From CAZZKJ01 sp964654695 (GTDB taxonomy: Bacteria; Krumholzibacteriota; Krumholzibacteriia; WVZY01), in assembly GCA_964654695.1 (NCBI GenBank), contig CAZZKJ010000011.1:1-60008 (forward strand): a DNA stretch of 60,008 bases. Direction: 5' to 3'. A model generated the notes under the pieces. It saw nothing but the letters and a program-made list of their open reading frames with translations, made no database searches and had not been told where the DNA came from. Below, piece after piece: positions 34,785 to 43,410 of this stretch. A program made the translations under genes and the position numbers. Each line of letters starts with the position of its first letter. Within the stretch, counting starts at the first letter, position 1.

Positions 34785-35420
34785 TCATTTCATCGGTTTG
34801 AAATCGATCCGCACCTTAGTCCACATTTTCGCCGGCCGGCCGTCGATGGACCCGGGCGTAAACAAGATTTTTTTTGCGGTTTCAATGGCGGCGGAAACGC
34901 ATCTGTTCGATTCATCGGAGCCCATGGAGGATATTTTCAGGATTCTCCCCTGCTCGTCAACAAGGATTCGCAAATCTATGGAATTCCCGAGGCACTGTTT
35001 CGCGCTTTTTGAGTCGGGCCAGTAGAGCTCTCTGGGCTTGGGGGGCAGAAATATTTTAGGCTTTGAGCTCGACGGCGGAAGCGGATTTTGGTCATAAGAC
35101 GGAACCCGGTCCAAACCGGAATGCTTCTCGAGTTCTGAAATTCGCTTATCTGGATTTTCACTCTTGAGGGGCTGGGCGCGTTTTTCACTTTGCAAGATCG
35201 GTTCGGGAAATCGGTTTTGATCGTCTTCGATATCAACTGGAATAGTAATTATTGCGTCGGGATGAAAGGAAGTTTCCATGGATGATATATTTTCCACGGC
35301 AATTTTCTTGGTAAAAAGAGACAGGTATGGTTTCTTAAAAAGCGTGAGCAGCAAAATGTGCACTATAAATACGATGGCGATGAATATGAGCCAAAGTCTT
35401 GTGGACACGCGGATTTTCAT
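34785..35420 (-). CDS. TonB C-terminal-domain protein
   Basis: 211 residues from ATG 35420 (an ATG 12 nt upstream abuts the GGAG and is less likely). N-terminal membrane anchor (LWLIFIAIVFIVHILLLTLF), a proline-rich periplasmic linker (PLPPSSSKPKIFLPPKPRE), and a TonB-like C-terminal domain: LGNSIDLRILVDEQGRILKISSMGS, then AAIETAKKILFTPGSIDGRPAKMWTKVRIDF. TonB transmits proton-motive energy to outer-membrane receptors. ExbB/ExbD and receptors are not adjacent, so partners are unknown. Implies a diderm cell. Confidence 0.85.
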   Translation of the reverse strand: MKIRVSTRLWLIFIAIVFIVHILLLTLFKKPYLSLFTKKIAVENISSMETSFHPDAIITIPVDIEDDQNRFPEPILQSEKRAQPLKSENPDKRISELEKHSGLDRVPSYDQNPLPPSSSKPKIFLPPKPRELYWPDSKSAKQCLGNSIDLRILVDEQGRILKISSMGSDESNRCVSAAIETAKKILFTPGSIDGRPAKMWTKVRIDFKPMK

Positions 35421-35528
35421 ATTCTCTTTCATCTCCGGGAATGAGGCGTTCTATGCGCTTTTTTAATATTTCAATTGATGCTGCTCAGAGAATAGTATAA
35501 TAATCAAGCAGAATGAGGAAAAGTAAAT

Positions 35529-36176
35529 ATGTCAGCAAAGGATGAAATGCATAAACGGCAACTTCTAACGCTGCCTAACATGATCTCTCTCCTCAGGATA
35601 ATTATGGCGGCCGCGGCTGCAGTGTTGTTCGGTTTTTCTTCACACGCACTTTCGGCTGCGTTTATCTGTCTGTTGGCAACTATTCTTGATGCCGTTGACG
35701 GATGGGCCGCAAGAAGGCTGTCTCAGTGCTCCGTAGTCGGCGGATGGGTTGACCCCATCGCGGATAAAATCCTTATTGCTGTTATATTCACAGTTATAGC
35801 CGTGAACATTCCTTATCTCACGGTACGGGTACTTTTTGCCGCGATAATGGTGCGAGAAGCCTTTATAACCATTTTCAGAATCTCAGCCAAAAGACAGAAT
35901 TCAATTAATCTTCCTTCCAACGCGGCCGGTAAGTGGAAAATGATGAGCCAGGGAATCTTCGGAAATGCTATTTTGATCTGGGGGGTGCTCGTGGAGTTCG
36001 ATATAGCTTATTGGGTGGTGCTCTCGGCATTCATAATAACCACCTTGCTTTCTTATACTTCGCTTTGGCTGACAATTAGCCGATATTGTCGGGAAAAAAC
36101 AAAGAGGGCGGTGTTTCGAGAAGGGCTGCTGGAAAATGCAGAAGAGGAATCCGCCAGAATGATTGCCGGAAAATAA
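35529..36176 (+). CDS. pgsA: CDP-diacylglycerol-glycerol-3-phosphate 3-phosphatidyltransferase
   Basis: 215 residues, polytopic membrane enzyme of phospholipid synthesis (phosphatidylglycerophosphate formation). N-terminal LTLPNMISLLRIIMA, then the CDP-alcohol phosphotransferase signature from LDAVDGWAARR to GGWVDPIADK near residues 55-85, with all Asp residues present. Several hydrophobic helices follow. AGGAAAA precedes the ATG. The C-terminal tail is longer and more charged than in E. coli PgsA. Other CDP-alcohol transferases share the signature, so substrate is by best resemblance. Confidence 0.88.
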   Translation: MSAKDEMHKRQLLTLPNMISLLRIIMAAAAAVLFGFSSHALSAAFICLLATILDAVDGWAARRLSQCSVVGGWVDPIADKILIAVIFTVIAVNIPYLTVRVLFAAIMVREAFITIFRISAKRQNSINLPSNAAGKWKMMSQGIFGNAILIWGVLVEFDIAYWVVLSAFIITTLLSYTSLWLTISRYCREKTKRAVFREGLLENAEEESARMIAGK

Positions 36177-36376
36177 TTAGCTCATCTTTCATTCCTGCCG
36201 TAAAATATGCATCCTTGAGCCAGCGCAGCAGGCGCGAAAACAAAGGGGCCTGCCGCCGACCAGGGCAGACCCTCTCTGCGCTACTAGCAAATAAGAAGCA
36301 AGCTGGTAGCACTTATAACTTATTATCTTCGATTGATGTTGTCAATGCGTGACGGAGCGATTAAATTAAATGATAT

Positions 36377-36790
36377 ATGAAAGATTGTGCGAAAAAGATA
36401 ACATCTTTCCAAACGGGACTTTGTATCGGAATTAGCTGCCTGGTTTTGTTTGCAACCTCCCCCTGTTGTGCCTGGGAGAGCATATTAAATCACAAGAAAG
36501 CTGAGCGATCCGATGAAATTGCTTCATTTGCCGTAGTATCAAAATCCGCCAAACAGCAATCAAGCAGCAATAGTCCGTATATGAATACCGCAGCCATGCA
36601 ACCCGATTCCGCGTCTTCAGGGAATATGGATTTTGGCAAGGAGGAAAAAAACGGTCACCTGATCCGAGATATATCGGTTTTCTTGATAGTGTCGGCATTC
36701 GTAGGATACTTCTTAATCAAAGTGTTCATCGAAGGCGAGACCACGGAGCCGTCATCGAATAATAACGGCAAAGTCATTCCGGGGGGATAG
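36377..36790 (+). CDS. Hypothetical exported protein with C-terminal membrane helix
   Basis: 137 residues, unrecognised. Hydrophobic N-terminal segment (GLCIGISCLVLFATSPCCAW), a Ser/Asn-rich linker of about 60 residues, a single C-terminal helix (ISVFLIVSAFVGYFLIKVFI) and a short polar tail. No clear ribosome site. Could be an inner-membrane accessory protein. The composition resembles small membrane proteins of related secreted-protein loci, but no function can be given. Confidence 0.5.
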   Translation: MKDCAKKITSFQTGLCIGISCLVLFATSPCCAWESILNHKKAERSDEIASFAVVSKSAKQQSSSNSPYMNTAAMQPDSASSGNMDFGKEEKNGHLIRDISVFLIVSAFVGYFLIKVFIEGETTEPSSNNNGKVIPGG

Positions 36791-36938
36791 AACGCAAAAA
36801 GGATCAATTAGAAGAAGGCACAGAGAAAACGCCCAGCGTATTTCTGGAAAATAGATAATGCTTGTAAAATTATCGGCGATTTCTGCATCAGTGCAATATC
36901 TGCGTGTTATGATTGCTTTGCGTGCCTCTTACTATAAA

Positions 36939-36968
36939 AAAGGGAGAACCTCCGGGGGTTCTCCCTTT
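36939..36968 (-). terminator. Terminator of the small exported-protein gene
   Basis: 12-bp perfect stem AAAGGGAGAACC / GGTTCTCCCTTT with a six-base loop. On the minus strand it is followed by a T run (36935-36940), 20 nt after the stop of the gene at 36989-37378. Confidence 0.88.
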
Positions 36969-36988
36969 CGATAAAAATCTGGATTTCG

Positions 36989-37378
36989 CTATATAGTCTT
37001 GCGGCCGCTTATCGTGGTTTTGGAATCCTTGAAAGATATGCCCAGCTTGGCGTCCTTATCGCCGGTAGTAATCCTGAAAGTTACTGAACCGCCCCGCTTG
37101 ACCGGTTTGCTGCTGGTTCTAAAAAGAGCTTCAGATTCGGAAGCTATAGAGCACCACCCCTTGGGCACCGATACGTCATCGATCGAACCGCTGGGGTCGC
37201 TTACGGTAACTCCGTAGATGCTTCGATTTCCGGCTGAAACTTTCAGCAGGATTACCGTTAATCCATCATCGGAGGCAAGAATGCTCTTGCTTACCGATGG
37301 GCCGGCGGCCGAAGTCATTGGAGCTATCGAAATAATTAAAAGAATTGAAAGAACGCCTGATAAAAGAGTTCGTTTCAT
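36989..37378 (-). CDS. Hypothetical secreted protein
   Basis: 129 residues from ATG 37378, which stands 5 nt after GGAGGT; an upstream in-frame start at 37453 lies within the leader and has no ribosome site. Signal peptide MKRTLLSGVLSILLIISIAPMT, cleavage near SAAGPS. The mature part is a small beta domain (DDGLTVILLKVSAGNRSIYGVTVSDPSG..., SVTFRITTGDKDAKLGISF) that resembles an immunoglobulin-like fold. No catalytic motif. It has its own promoter and terminator, so it is a single-gene unit. Confidence 0.7.
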   Translation of the reverse strand: MKRTLLSGVLSILLIISIAPMTSAAGPSVSKSILASDDGLTVILLKVSAGNRSIYGVTVSDPSGSIDDVSVPKGWCSIASESEALFRTSSKPVKRGGSVTFRITTGDKDAKLGISFKDSKTTISGRKTI

Positions 37379-37679
37379 AACAGACCTCCATTGCTGTAAA
37401 TTCCAAGGTGCATAATCAAGATGGCCTTGTTCATGACAAACATCATTAAGCAAAGCACCCGGCTCCTTGTAATATCTGAAAATACCTTATTTATGTGCCG
37501 ACGGGTTCAGGCTTTCCCATCAGGTGTAATTATATCATATAATAACCGTATTTGTCGAGAGCACGGATACAGAATATCTCGATGCAAGCTTTGCGCATCA
37601 TAGCGATGAGGGCTTCAATTCAAAGGCCGGCAGCATGGGAAATGTCAAAATATTATTTAAGAGATTAAATATTAAGGAG
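37379..37679. other. Leader and promoter region of the small secreted-protein gene
   Basis: On the minus strand TCGACA (37553-37558), an 18-nt spacer and a perfect TATAAT (37529-37534) form a good promoter, predicting a 140-nt leader before ATG 37378. The remaining 37560-37679 lies downstream of the methionine-synthesis gene stop; I see no gene in it and no strong terminator. Confidence 0.6.
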
Positions 37680-39515
37680 TTATATGTCTTTTATGATTTG
37701 TAATACGGCGTCGTATCGGCCGAAAGGAGGCATTATGTATGCCCCTTTAACTCTCGGAAAGGACATGCAGCCTTTCAGGGCATCTCTTGATATTGATACC
37801 CCCATTTGACGAGCTTTTTCTCCACCCGGGGCTTTGCGCATTTTTTCAAGGACGGCAGGAGGGATTTGCATGCCGGGCACTTCATTGTGCAAAAATTCAG
37901 CGTTTTTGAAACTGGTAAGAGGCAGTATACCCACGAGAATGGGAATTTCAGCGACCCGGGTCAATTCCAGAAATTTTTCAAGCAGTGAGGGTTCATAGAC
38001 CGGTTGAGTGAGTACAAATTCAGCGCCGGCATCGATTTTCTGGAAAAAGCGCTTGATTTCGGTTTCGAGATCGATGGCACCGGGATTAGCTCCTACGCCG
38101 ATAGTGAAACCTGTCGTGCCTTTTAGGGGATTTGACCCAACATCCAATCCGTGATTCATATTATTGACAATCCTCACAAGGCCTATTGAATCCACGTCGT
38201 ATACTGCTGTGGCGTCCGGATAATCGCCGAGCTTGGGAGGATCCCCCGTGATAATAAGAAGATTCCTCAATCCCAAGGCGTGGGCGCCAATTAGATCGGA
38301 TTGCATCCCCAGCAGGTTCCGGTCACGGCAGCAGTAATGCAGGATTGTTTCTATACCAATGTTTTTTTCCATCAGGGAAGCAAGCGCCATTGGGCTCATT
38401 CGCGCGCTGGCCCTCGGACCGTCAGCGATATTAATGGCATCAACTCCGTTGTCCATCATAAGACGGGCTGCTTCGAGGGATTTTCCGGGATCGAGACCTT
38501 TTGGAGGATCTATTTCCACGCTTAAAAAGAACTTTTGTCCAAGATTCGACCCGAGTTTGCTTCTTTCATGAAAAGCCGTTGCAGGCAGTGTGCGCACATC
38601 GTTTTGGATCTGGATATTCTCCTTAACTTCCACATGTACTGGCTGAAGTGCCATTACCGCGCTGCACATGGCTTTTATATGTTGAGGAGTGGTTCCGCAG
38701 CATCCGCCGATTACCGACGCTCCCGATTGGATGAATCTCTTGGCATATTCGGCCATATATTCCGGGGAAGTAAGATAAATAAAACGCCCCTCAACCATGC
38801 GCGGCGTACCTGCGTTTGGCTGGATGGAAATGTATTTATCCGTCAGGCCGCGCAATTTTTCGAGTATTTCCAGCATGGGCTGGGGCCCTATGCTGCAGTT
38901 AAGCCCTATACTGTCAATGTCTGTTCCCGACAGCTCTCTGGCCGTCTGCTCCAGGGACTCTCCCATTGGAGTTTGTCTTTCATCTGAAAAGGTCATTTGA
39001 GATATTATGGGTTTTTCTGTAATTGTCCTGGCTGCTTCAATAGCGATTTTCATTTCTTCTAAGCTGTGAATAGTCTCAAATATAAGAAGATCTACATGGG
39101 GAGCAAGCGCCTGAATCTGCTCTCTGAAGGCATCTTTCGCCTGTTTCCTGGAGATTATTCCCAGCGGCCTTAGAGGCTTTCCCAGCGGTCCAATGGATCC
39201 GGCGATATAAGCATTGCCGCGCGCGGCACCGTCGGCGATGGCAGCTCCGGCTTCGTTGATTTCCGTTACTTTGTTTTCTATTCCGAATGCGGAAAGCTTG
39301 AAGCGGTTGGCGCCGAAAGTGTTTGTTTCAATTATCTCTGCCCCGGCGGCCAGGTATTCTTTGTGAATTTCTTCGACCAAAGTGCGGCGGGTTAGATTTA
39401 GTTCGTCGAAGCAGGTGTTTATGAAAATGCCTTTTGAATAGAGCATCGTGCCCATAGCCCCATCGGCAAGAAGGATCCTGCTATTCAACGCTTGTCTAAA
39501 AGGAATTTTCAACAT
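37680..39515 (-). CDS. Homocysteine S-methyltransferase / methylenetetrahydrofolate reductase fusion
   Basis: 611 residues, two enzymes in one chain, as in Bacillus YitJ. Residues about 1-290: homocysteine methyltransferase with DGAMGTMLYSKG, ETNTFGANRFKL, and zinc-binding Cys in IGLNCSIGP and VIGGCCGTTPQHI. Residues about 315-611: MetF-type TIM barrel with FLSVEIDPPKGLDP, ILHYCCRDRNLLGMQSDLIGAHALG and NLLIITGDPPKLGDYP. The MetF part makes 5-methyl-THF, which the first domain or a separate MetH uses for methionine. A structured leader at 39591-39638 precedes it and suggests RNA-level control. Confidence 0.93.
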   Translation of the reverse strand: MLKIPFRQALNSRILLADGAMGTMLYSKGIFINTCFDELNLTRRTLVEEIHKEYLAAGAEIIETNTFGANRFKLSAFGIENKVTEINEAGAAIADGAARGNAYIAGSIGPLGKPLRPLGIISRKQAKDAFREQIQALAPHVDLLIFETIHSLEEMKIAIEAARTITEKPIISQMTFSDERQTPMGESLEQTARELSGTDIDSIGLNCSIGPQPMLEILEKLRGLTDKYISIQPNAGTPRMVEGRFIYLTSPEYMAEYAKRFIQSGASVIGGCCGTTPQHIKAMCSAVMALQPVHVEVKENIQIQNDVRTLPATAFHERSKLGSNLGQKFFLSVEIDPPKGLDPGKSLEAARLMMDNGVDAINIADGPRASARMSPMALASLMEKNIGIETILHYCCRDRNLLGMQSDLIGAHALGLRNLLIITGDPPKLGDYPDATAVYDVDSIGLVRIVNNMNHGLDVGSNPLKGTTGFTIGVGANPGAIDLETEIKRFFQKIDAGAEFVLTQPVYEPSLLEKFLELTRVAEIPILVGILPLTSFKNAEFLHNEVPGMQIPPAVLEKMRKAPGGEKARQMGVSISRDALKGCMSFPRVKGAYIMPPFGRYDAVLQIIKDI

Positions 39516-39590
39516 GGGCCTTTCAAATCCGGTTTGTCGTCTCGGAAACCAAGTTTTACGTATCTACGGTGCGTGTTCGGCAAATTATGC

Positions 39591-39638
39591 AAAAACCCGG
39601 CCAGCACACGCTTTTTGACCGCCGGGCCGGGTCGGCGG
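39591..39638 (-). promoter_or_regulatory. Candidate attenuator/pseudoknot leader of the methionine gene
   Basis: Read on the minus strand: CCGCCG, ACCCGGCC, CGGCGG, a 16-nt A-rich linker, GGCCGGGT, then TTTT. CCGCCG/CGGCGG makes a hairpin whose 8-nt loop is exactly complementary to the later GGCCGGGT. The two pairings give either an H-type pseudoknot or alternative terminator and anti-terminator. No minus-strand gene lies upstream, so a plain terminator would have nothing to stop. About 76 nt separate it from the ATG. Confidence 0.5.
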
Positions 39639-39794
39639 AGCAAGGGATGCCTTAATGATTAGCGCTTACATATTAATCCTATGGCTTTTATCATACAAGC
39701 ATGATATAGAAAGGTATTGCGGGCGCTGCGCAGGCGAAGGGGCGGACCCAGAAATCATCCAGTAAATGATGTGTTTCATTTAAAAGGAGTTAGT

Positions 39795-40481
39795 ATGAGG
39801 AAAGCCATAATTATCCATCTCATCCTGCTGGTTTGCGCCCTGAAGCTGCCGCATGCCGAGACAATTAAACTTCGGGACGGTTCGGTCATCAAAGGCAAGC
39901 TTGTGAGAATGAGCGGCGACAGCCTTTATTTTCAAACCGGATTTGGAAGTGTTTTAGGATTTAACAGAAGCCAGGTTTCTTCCTTGATATTTTGGGAAGA
40001 TGTGATAAAAGAATACGTCTCCAAGCAAAATAGCGCGGCCGAACCGGGAAGCTTGCAGGTAACTTTCAATGGTTTAAAACTCTCGAATAAAGTCACCGTT
40101 CATCGAGGAAAACACATCGAGGATAATTTGAAAGCCAATTATCTAGAAGAGAGTTTGTACATAGATAGTGAAAAGGTATTTTCATACATAGATAGCACCA
40201 TGGATAAGATTATTTCCAATGGCGCTGACAAGGAATATAAGAACACGATCAAGCTGCAGGATATAACGGTCGGCCTGAAACCCGGGCCTCATTGGTGCAG
40301 GATTGTAATAAGGAATCCAGGAGTTGATTTCAAGGCAAATTTTAGTAATAAACCCTTTTTTATGGATCTCAATATGGGAGATATAATTATTTATTCCAAA
40401 AAAACGGTTAGAAGGGAAGTTGTTGTTAAAAAGAAAAAGATGGGTTTGGCCGGGCGAATCTTGAAATTGAGGGATCAATGA
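39795..40481 (+). CDS. Hypothetical secreted protein with Sm/SH3-like N-terminal domain
   Basis: 228 residues from the ATG after AAGGAG; an in-frame start at 39717 lies in the divergent promoter region. Signal peptide (MRKAIIIHLILLVCALKLPHA), then ETIKLRDGSVIKGKLVRMSGDSLYFQT, a common small beta-barrel pattern of periplasmic FCB proteins. The middle (NGLKLSNKVTVHRGKHIEDNL) and C-terminus are beta-rich with a very basic end (VVVKKKKMGLAGRILKLRD). Function unknown. Confidence 0.65.
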   Translation: MRKAIIIHLILLVCALKLPHAETIKLRDGSVIKGKLVRMSGDSLYFQTGFGSVLGFNRSQVSSLIFWEDVIKEYVSKQNSAAEPGSLQVTFNGLKLSNKVTVHRGKHIEDNLKANYLEESLYIDSEKVFSYIDSTMDKIISNGADKEYKNTIKLQDITVGLKPGPHWCRIVIRNPGVDFKANFSNKPFFMDLNMGDIIIYSKKTVRREVVVKKKKMGLAGRILKLRDQ

Positions 40482-40509
40482 GAAATCGATAACCCGCGAA
40501 AACTTTGTA

Positions 40510-41286
40510 TCAAGCGCAGACTATTTTCAACGTATTGGCAAGTTCTTCGTAATCTATATGAGTTCCCTTGCACGGACCATCCGGTCGAATGTTGGGGATT
40601 CCAAATACGGGGATCTTTGAAGCTACATCACGGATTCCGCTGACCAAGTCTCTTTCGCAGGCAATCCCTATAACGGCGTCGGGCAGGTATTCCATCACAT
40701 GTCTTCTTGCCGATTCGCCTCCAGAAGCGGTTTTAATTTCAACTGAATAATTGGCGCAAATCCCGAAAATCATTGTCCTTGATTCATGCGAAAGACAGCG
40801 GGGCAGGAGAATAAGAACCTTTCTATGCAAATTGTCTTTCAGCGAAGCGACATTTACGGCATTCGATACCTTAATAAAAGAATGTCCCACTCGATCTTTG
40901 GATATCCCCAGCTTTTTCCCGACGCGAGAAGCGAATGCTGATAATTCGAAAAAAAAACGGTTGCCGAGGCAAATGCAGAATTTCCTGCTTTGAGTTCTTG
41001 AAATAAATAAAACGGCAAGAAACCAAAGAATACATAAAAAAGACATCCCGGATATGATCAATACAGCATAATAAGGTAAACGCTCAGAATATTGGGATAA
41101 TCTCGGAGTAATCAAGTATAATATAAAAAATGAAATGCTGATTAAACTTAAAACGCTTAAAAAAAGTAAAGTTAAAAAAAGCTTATTGCCGGCGCGGACA
41201 TCGACCGGCTCATTGTAGCTTCCGTCCCAATTCTTCCATTCATCGCCGAGTATGCGCTTCTTGGAACTGTCCTTGTGCACCTGCAT
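40510..41286 (-). CDS. DUF116 family membrane protein
   Basis: 258 residues from ATG 41286 (AAGGAG 3 nt upstream; GTG two codons later is an alternative, and a longer start at 41364 is unlikely). Two N-terminal membrane helices (LFLTLLFLSVLSLISISFFI, YAVLIISGMSFLCILWFLA), then a cytosolic domain with LLPRCLSHESR, EYLPDAVIGIACERDLVSGIRD and a Cys near the end, the DUF116 pattern. Conserved cysteines suggest a metal site, but the usual Cys-rich stretch is reduced here. Function of the family is unknown. Confidence 0.78.
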   Translation of the reverse strand: MQVHKDSSKKRILGDEWKNWDGSYNEPVDVRAGNKLFLTLLFLSVLSLISISFFILYLITPRLSQYSERLPYYAVLIISGMSFLCILWFLAVLFISRTQSRKFCICLGNRFFFELSAFASRVGKKLGISKDRVGHSFIKVSNAVNVASLKDNLHRKVLILLPRCLSHESRTMIFGICANYSVEIKTASGGESARRHVMEYLPDAVIGIACERDLVSGIRDVASKIPVFGIPNIRPDGPCKGTHIDYEELANTLKIVCA

Positions 41287-41495
41287 GGTCTCCTTAGATT
41301 CATTGATTTGCGTATGCCGCCAACACGTAATAATAAAAAATGTTACGTGGTCGCTTCCGGTCAACTTCCATGCTGAATATCATTATAAAAAATGCCCCTG
41401 AATTCAAGTATAAAAATTTACTAAAGATTTCAGGCTTTGCCGTCGAAATACGACTCATATTTCAGGTTGGGCGTATCCGACTCCGGGAGCCATAA

Positions 41496-41873
41496 ATGAA
41501 GAAGACAATTCTGGTAGTCGATGATGAAGATTGCGTTTGTGACCTCATGGGAATGGTATTGGGGGGGGCGGGCTGCGATGTTGTTTTCGCCAAGAACGGA
41601 TATGAAGCCCTGGAAAAAGCCGGAGACAAAAGGCTCAATCTCATCATTGTGGACCTGTTGATGCCTGGAATGAACGGAGCAAAAACTATTAAAGCAATAA
41701 AAATGCTGAGACCCGAACTACCGGTGGTCATTTTAACCGGCTTAAGAAACGACCCCCTCGTCGAAGAAGCGATAAAAGCGGGAGCTGAAAGGGCATTATT
41801 CAAGCCCATTAGAATATCAAAACTGATGGATTGTATTAATGATATCCTGGATATCCGCTTGATTCTCCGTTGA
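41496..41873 (+). CDS. Single-domain response regulator receiver
   Basis: 125 residues, receiver domain only. ILVVDDEDCVCDLM acidic pocket, phospho-acceptor Asp in LIIVDLLMPGMNG near residue 53, Thr in VVILTGL and Lys in RALFKPI. All five key residues are in place. No output domain and no kinase adjacent, so it likely works by protein contact (CheY- or Spo0F-like). GGGAG precedes the ATG. Confidence 0.92.
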   Translation: MKKTILVVDDEDCVCDLMGMVLGGAGCDVVFAKNGYEALEKAGDKRLNLIIVDLLMPGMNGAKTIKAIKMLRPELPVVILTGLRNDPLVEEAIKAGAERALFKPIRISKLMDCINDILDIRLILR

Positions 41874-41900
41874 TAATCGAATATCTGGTGTCGGGATTAC

Positions 41901-42113
41901 CTACTTAACTTTCTTCCAATGTCCTGGTACCCAGACATAGCCTGCCCTGCGTCCGCGCCAGGCCCAATGTCCCGCTATCCAGACAGCCCTTTTATGAGGT
42001 TTACGGGATCTGACCTCCACCCTCGCAGGAGGGGGCGGCGGTTGTACATAAGCAGTGCAAGCCGGAAAAAGAATTGCAGACGCCAGAATAACTACAGGCA
42101 AGAAATTTCGCAT
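41901..42113 (-). CDS. YXWGXW-repeat-type small lipoprotein
   Basis: 70 residues. Lipoprotein signal peptide with the lipobox ending FPAC, a proline run (QPPPPPARVEV), then two repeats WIAGHWAWRG and WVPGHWKKVK. This matches small YXWGXW/WVPGHW proteins of diderm bacteria, anchored in the outer membrane; function unknown. Very basic C-terminus. Confidence 0.78.
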   Translation of the reverse strand: MRNFLPVVILASAILFPACTAYVQPPPPPARVEVRSRKPHKRAVWIAGHWAWRGRRAGYVWVPGHWKKVK

Positions 42114-42206
42114 AGTAATTACCTCCCTTAATGTTATTCAGCAAAGGATATGCCAAAAGGCCTGGAAAGCAGATCTATGGAAAAACCAGTCACGCCGCAG
42201 TAGAAT

Positions 42207-43346
42207 CTAATCCGAAGGCAGGGCATTTAGAAGCTTTTTTATGGAATCTTCAAGATCAGAATGTTTTTCGACCTTTTTCAGGGCTTCGTTCAGATAGTAC
42301 CGGGAGCGATCCTTATTGCCTTTTTTAATGTATAATTGTCCCATATGGTACAAGGGTCTCGGATCGTTGGGGGAATGATAAGATGCTTTCTTGAATGATT
42401 CTTCCGCATCCTCGAGTTCGTTGATAGCCATGAACGAAACTCCAAGTCCAATATGGGCGTCTGTAAAATTCTCTCTTTGATGGACAGCCATTCTGTAACT
42501 CCCCACCGCCTGCACGTATTCTTGTTGTTTGAAATAGAGGTCGCCTATAGCTCTGTATGCCTCAGGAAATATCTGTCTTCTTTGCACGGCCGCTAGAAGG
42601 ATTTTTCTGGCATGTATCAACGCGCCGGTTCCTATATAGCATTGGCCGATGCCGATCATGGCTTCGGTATCGGTTGAATCCCTGCCATATACTTTTTGAT
42701 ATTCCTTGAGAGCTTCTCCGAACATCTCCCTTTTCAGAAGCGTATAGGCTACTCCGAGCCTGGCGAGTGATGATGTTGGTTCGTATTTGAGGGCCCGATA
42801 AAGATAAGTGGAAGCTTCGTAATACTTTTCCTGCATTGCATATACCCATCCCAGATACGTATAGGATTTGCTGTACGAAGGTTTAACGGTAATAGCATGG
42901 ATAAGATTTTTTTGGGCGGCATCGTAGTTGCCCAGATCCAAGAGAATCTTGCCATAAGAAGCCAAGGCCTCAACGAAATCACGTTCCAGCCTAATAGCGT
43001 ATTCATATTCGCTCTTGGCTGATTGCAGATGATTCAGGGCGGAGTAAGTTTCTCCGATATTATAATGAAGTTCAGGGTCATCCTGATGGCTCTCCAGCGC
43101 TGTTTGGAACTCTCTCAAGGCATCTTCATATTGGCCCCGGCTGAAAAGCGCACAACCCAGATTGATATGAGTATCCGGGTCATTATTCCGGATGGCCAGG
43201 GATTTTTCCAGATAATCGACAGCGGCGGTAGTGTCGCCGTCCTGCATTGCTTTTACTCCCAAATTGTAATAATTGATGGCCGCATCCTGGCACGAAGCGC
43301 CCAGCACATAAGCTGCCGCCAGAAAAATGAAGATGGGTCGTTTCAT
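42207..43346 (-). CDS. TPR-repeat exported protein
   Basis: 379 residues from ATG 43346, where a signal-like segment starts (MKRPIFIFLAAAYVLGASC). A longer reading from ATG 43418 overlaps the stop of the upstream cytochrome gene and could be translated by coupling. The body is about ten tetratricopeptide repeats from AAINYYNLGVKAMQDGDT to the end (e.g. DPDTHINLGCALFSRGQYE, DTEAMIGIGQCYIGTGAL). TPR arrays bind proteins; given the position downstream of two cytochrome genes it might help assemble that electron-transfer unit (inference). Confidence 0.85.
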   Translation of the reverse strand: MKRPIFIFLAAAYVLGASCQDAAINYYNLGVKAMQDGDTTAAVDYLEKSLAIRNNDPDTHINLGCALFSRGQYEDALREFQTALESHQDDPELHYNIGETYSALNHLQSAKSEYEYAIRLERDFVEALASYGKILLDLGNYDAAQKNLIHAITVKPSYSKSYTYLGWVYAMQEKYYEASTYLYRALKYEPTSSLARLGVAYTLLKREMFGEALKEYQKVYGRDSTDTEAMIGIGQCYIGTGALIHARKILLAAVQRRQIFPEAYRAIGDLYFKQQEYVQAVGSYRMAVHQRENFTDAHIGLGVSFMAINELEDAEESFKKASYHSPNDPRPLYHMGQLYIKKGNKDRSRYYLNEALKKVEKHSDLEDSIKKLLNALPSD

Positions 43347-43410
43347 AATGGTAGCATTAACAGCCTTTAAGAGGGTGCTATTAAAACGCAGGAGCCGGGT
43401 GCCGCGAATC

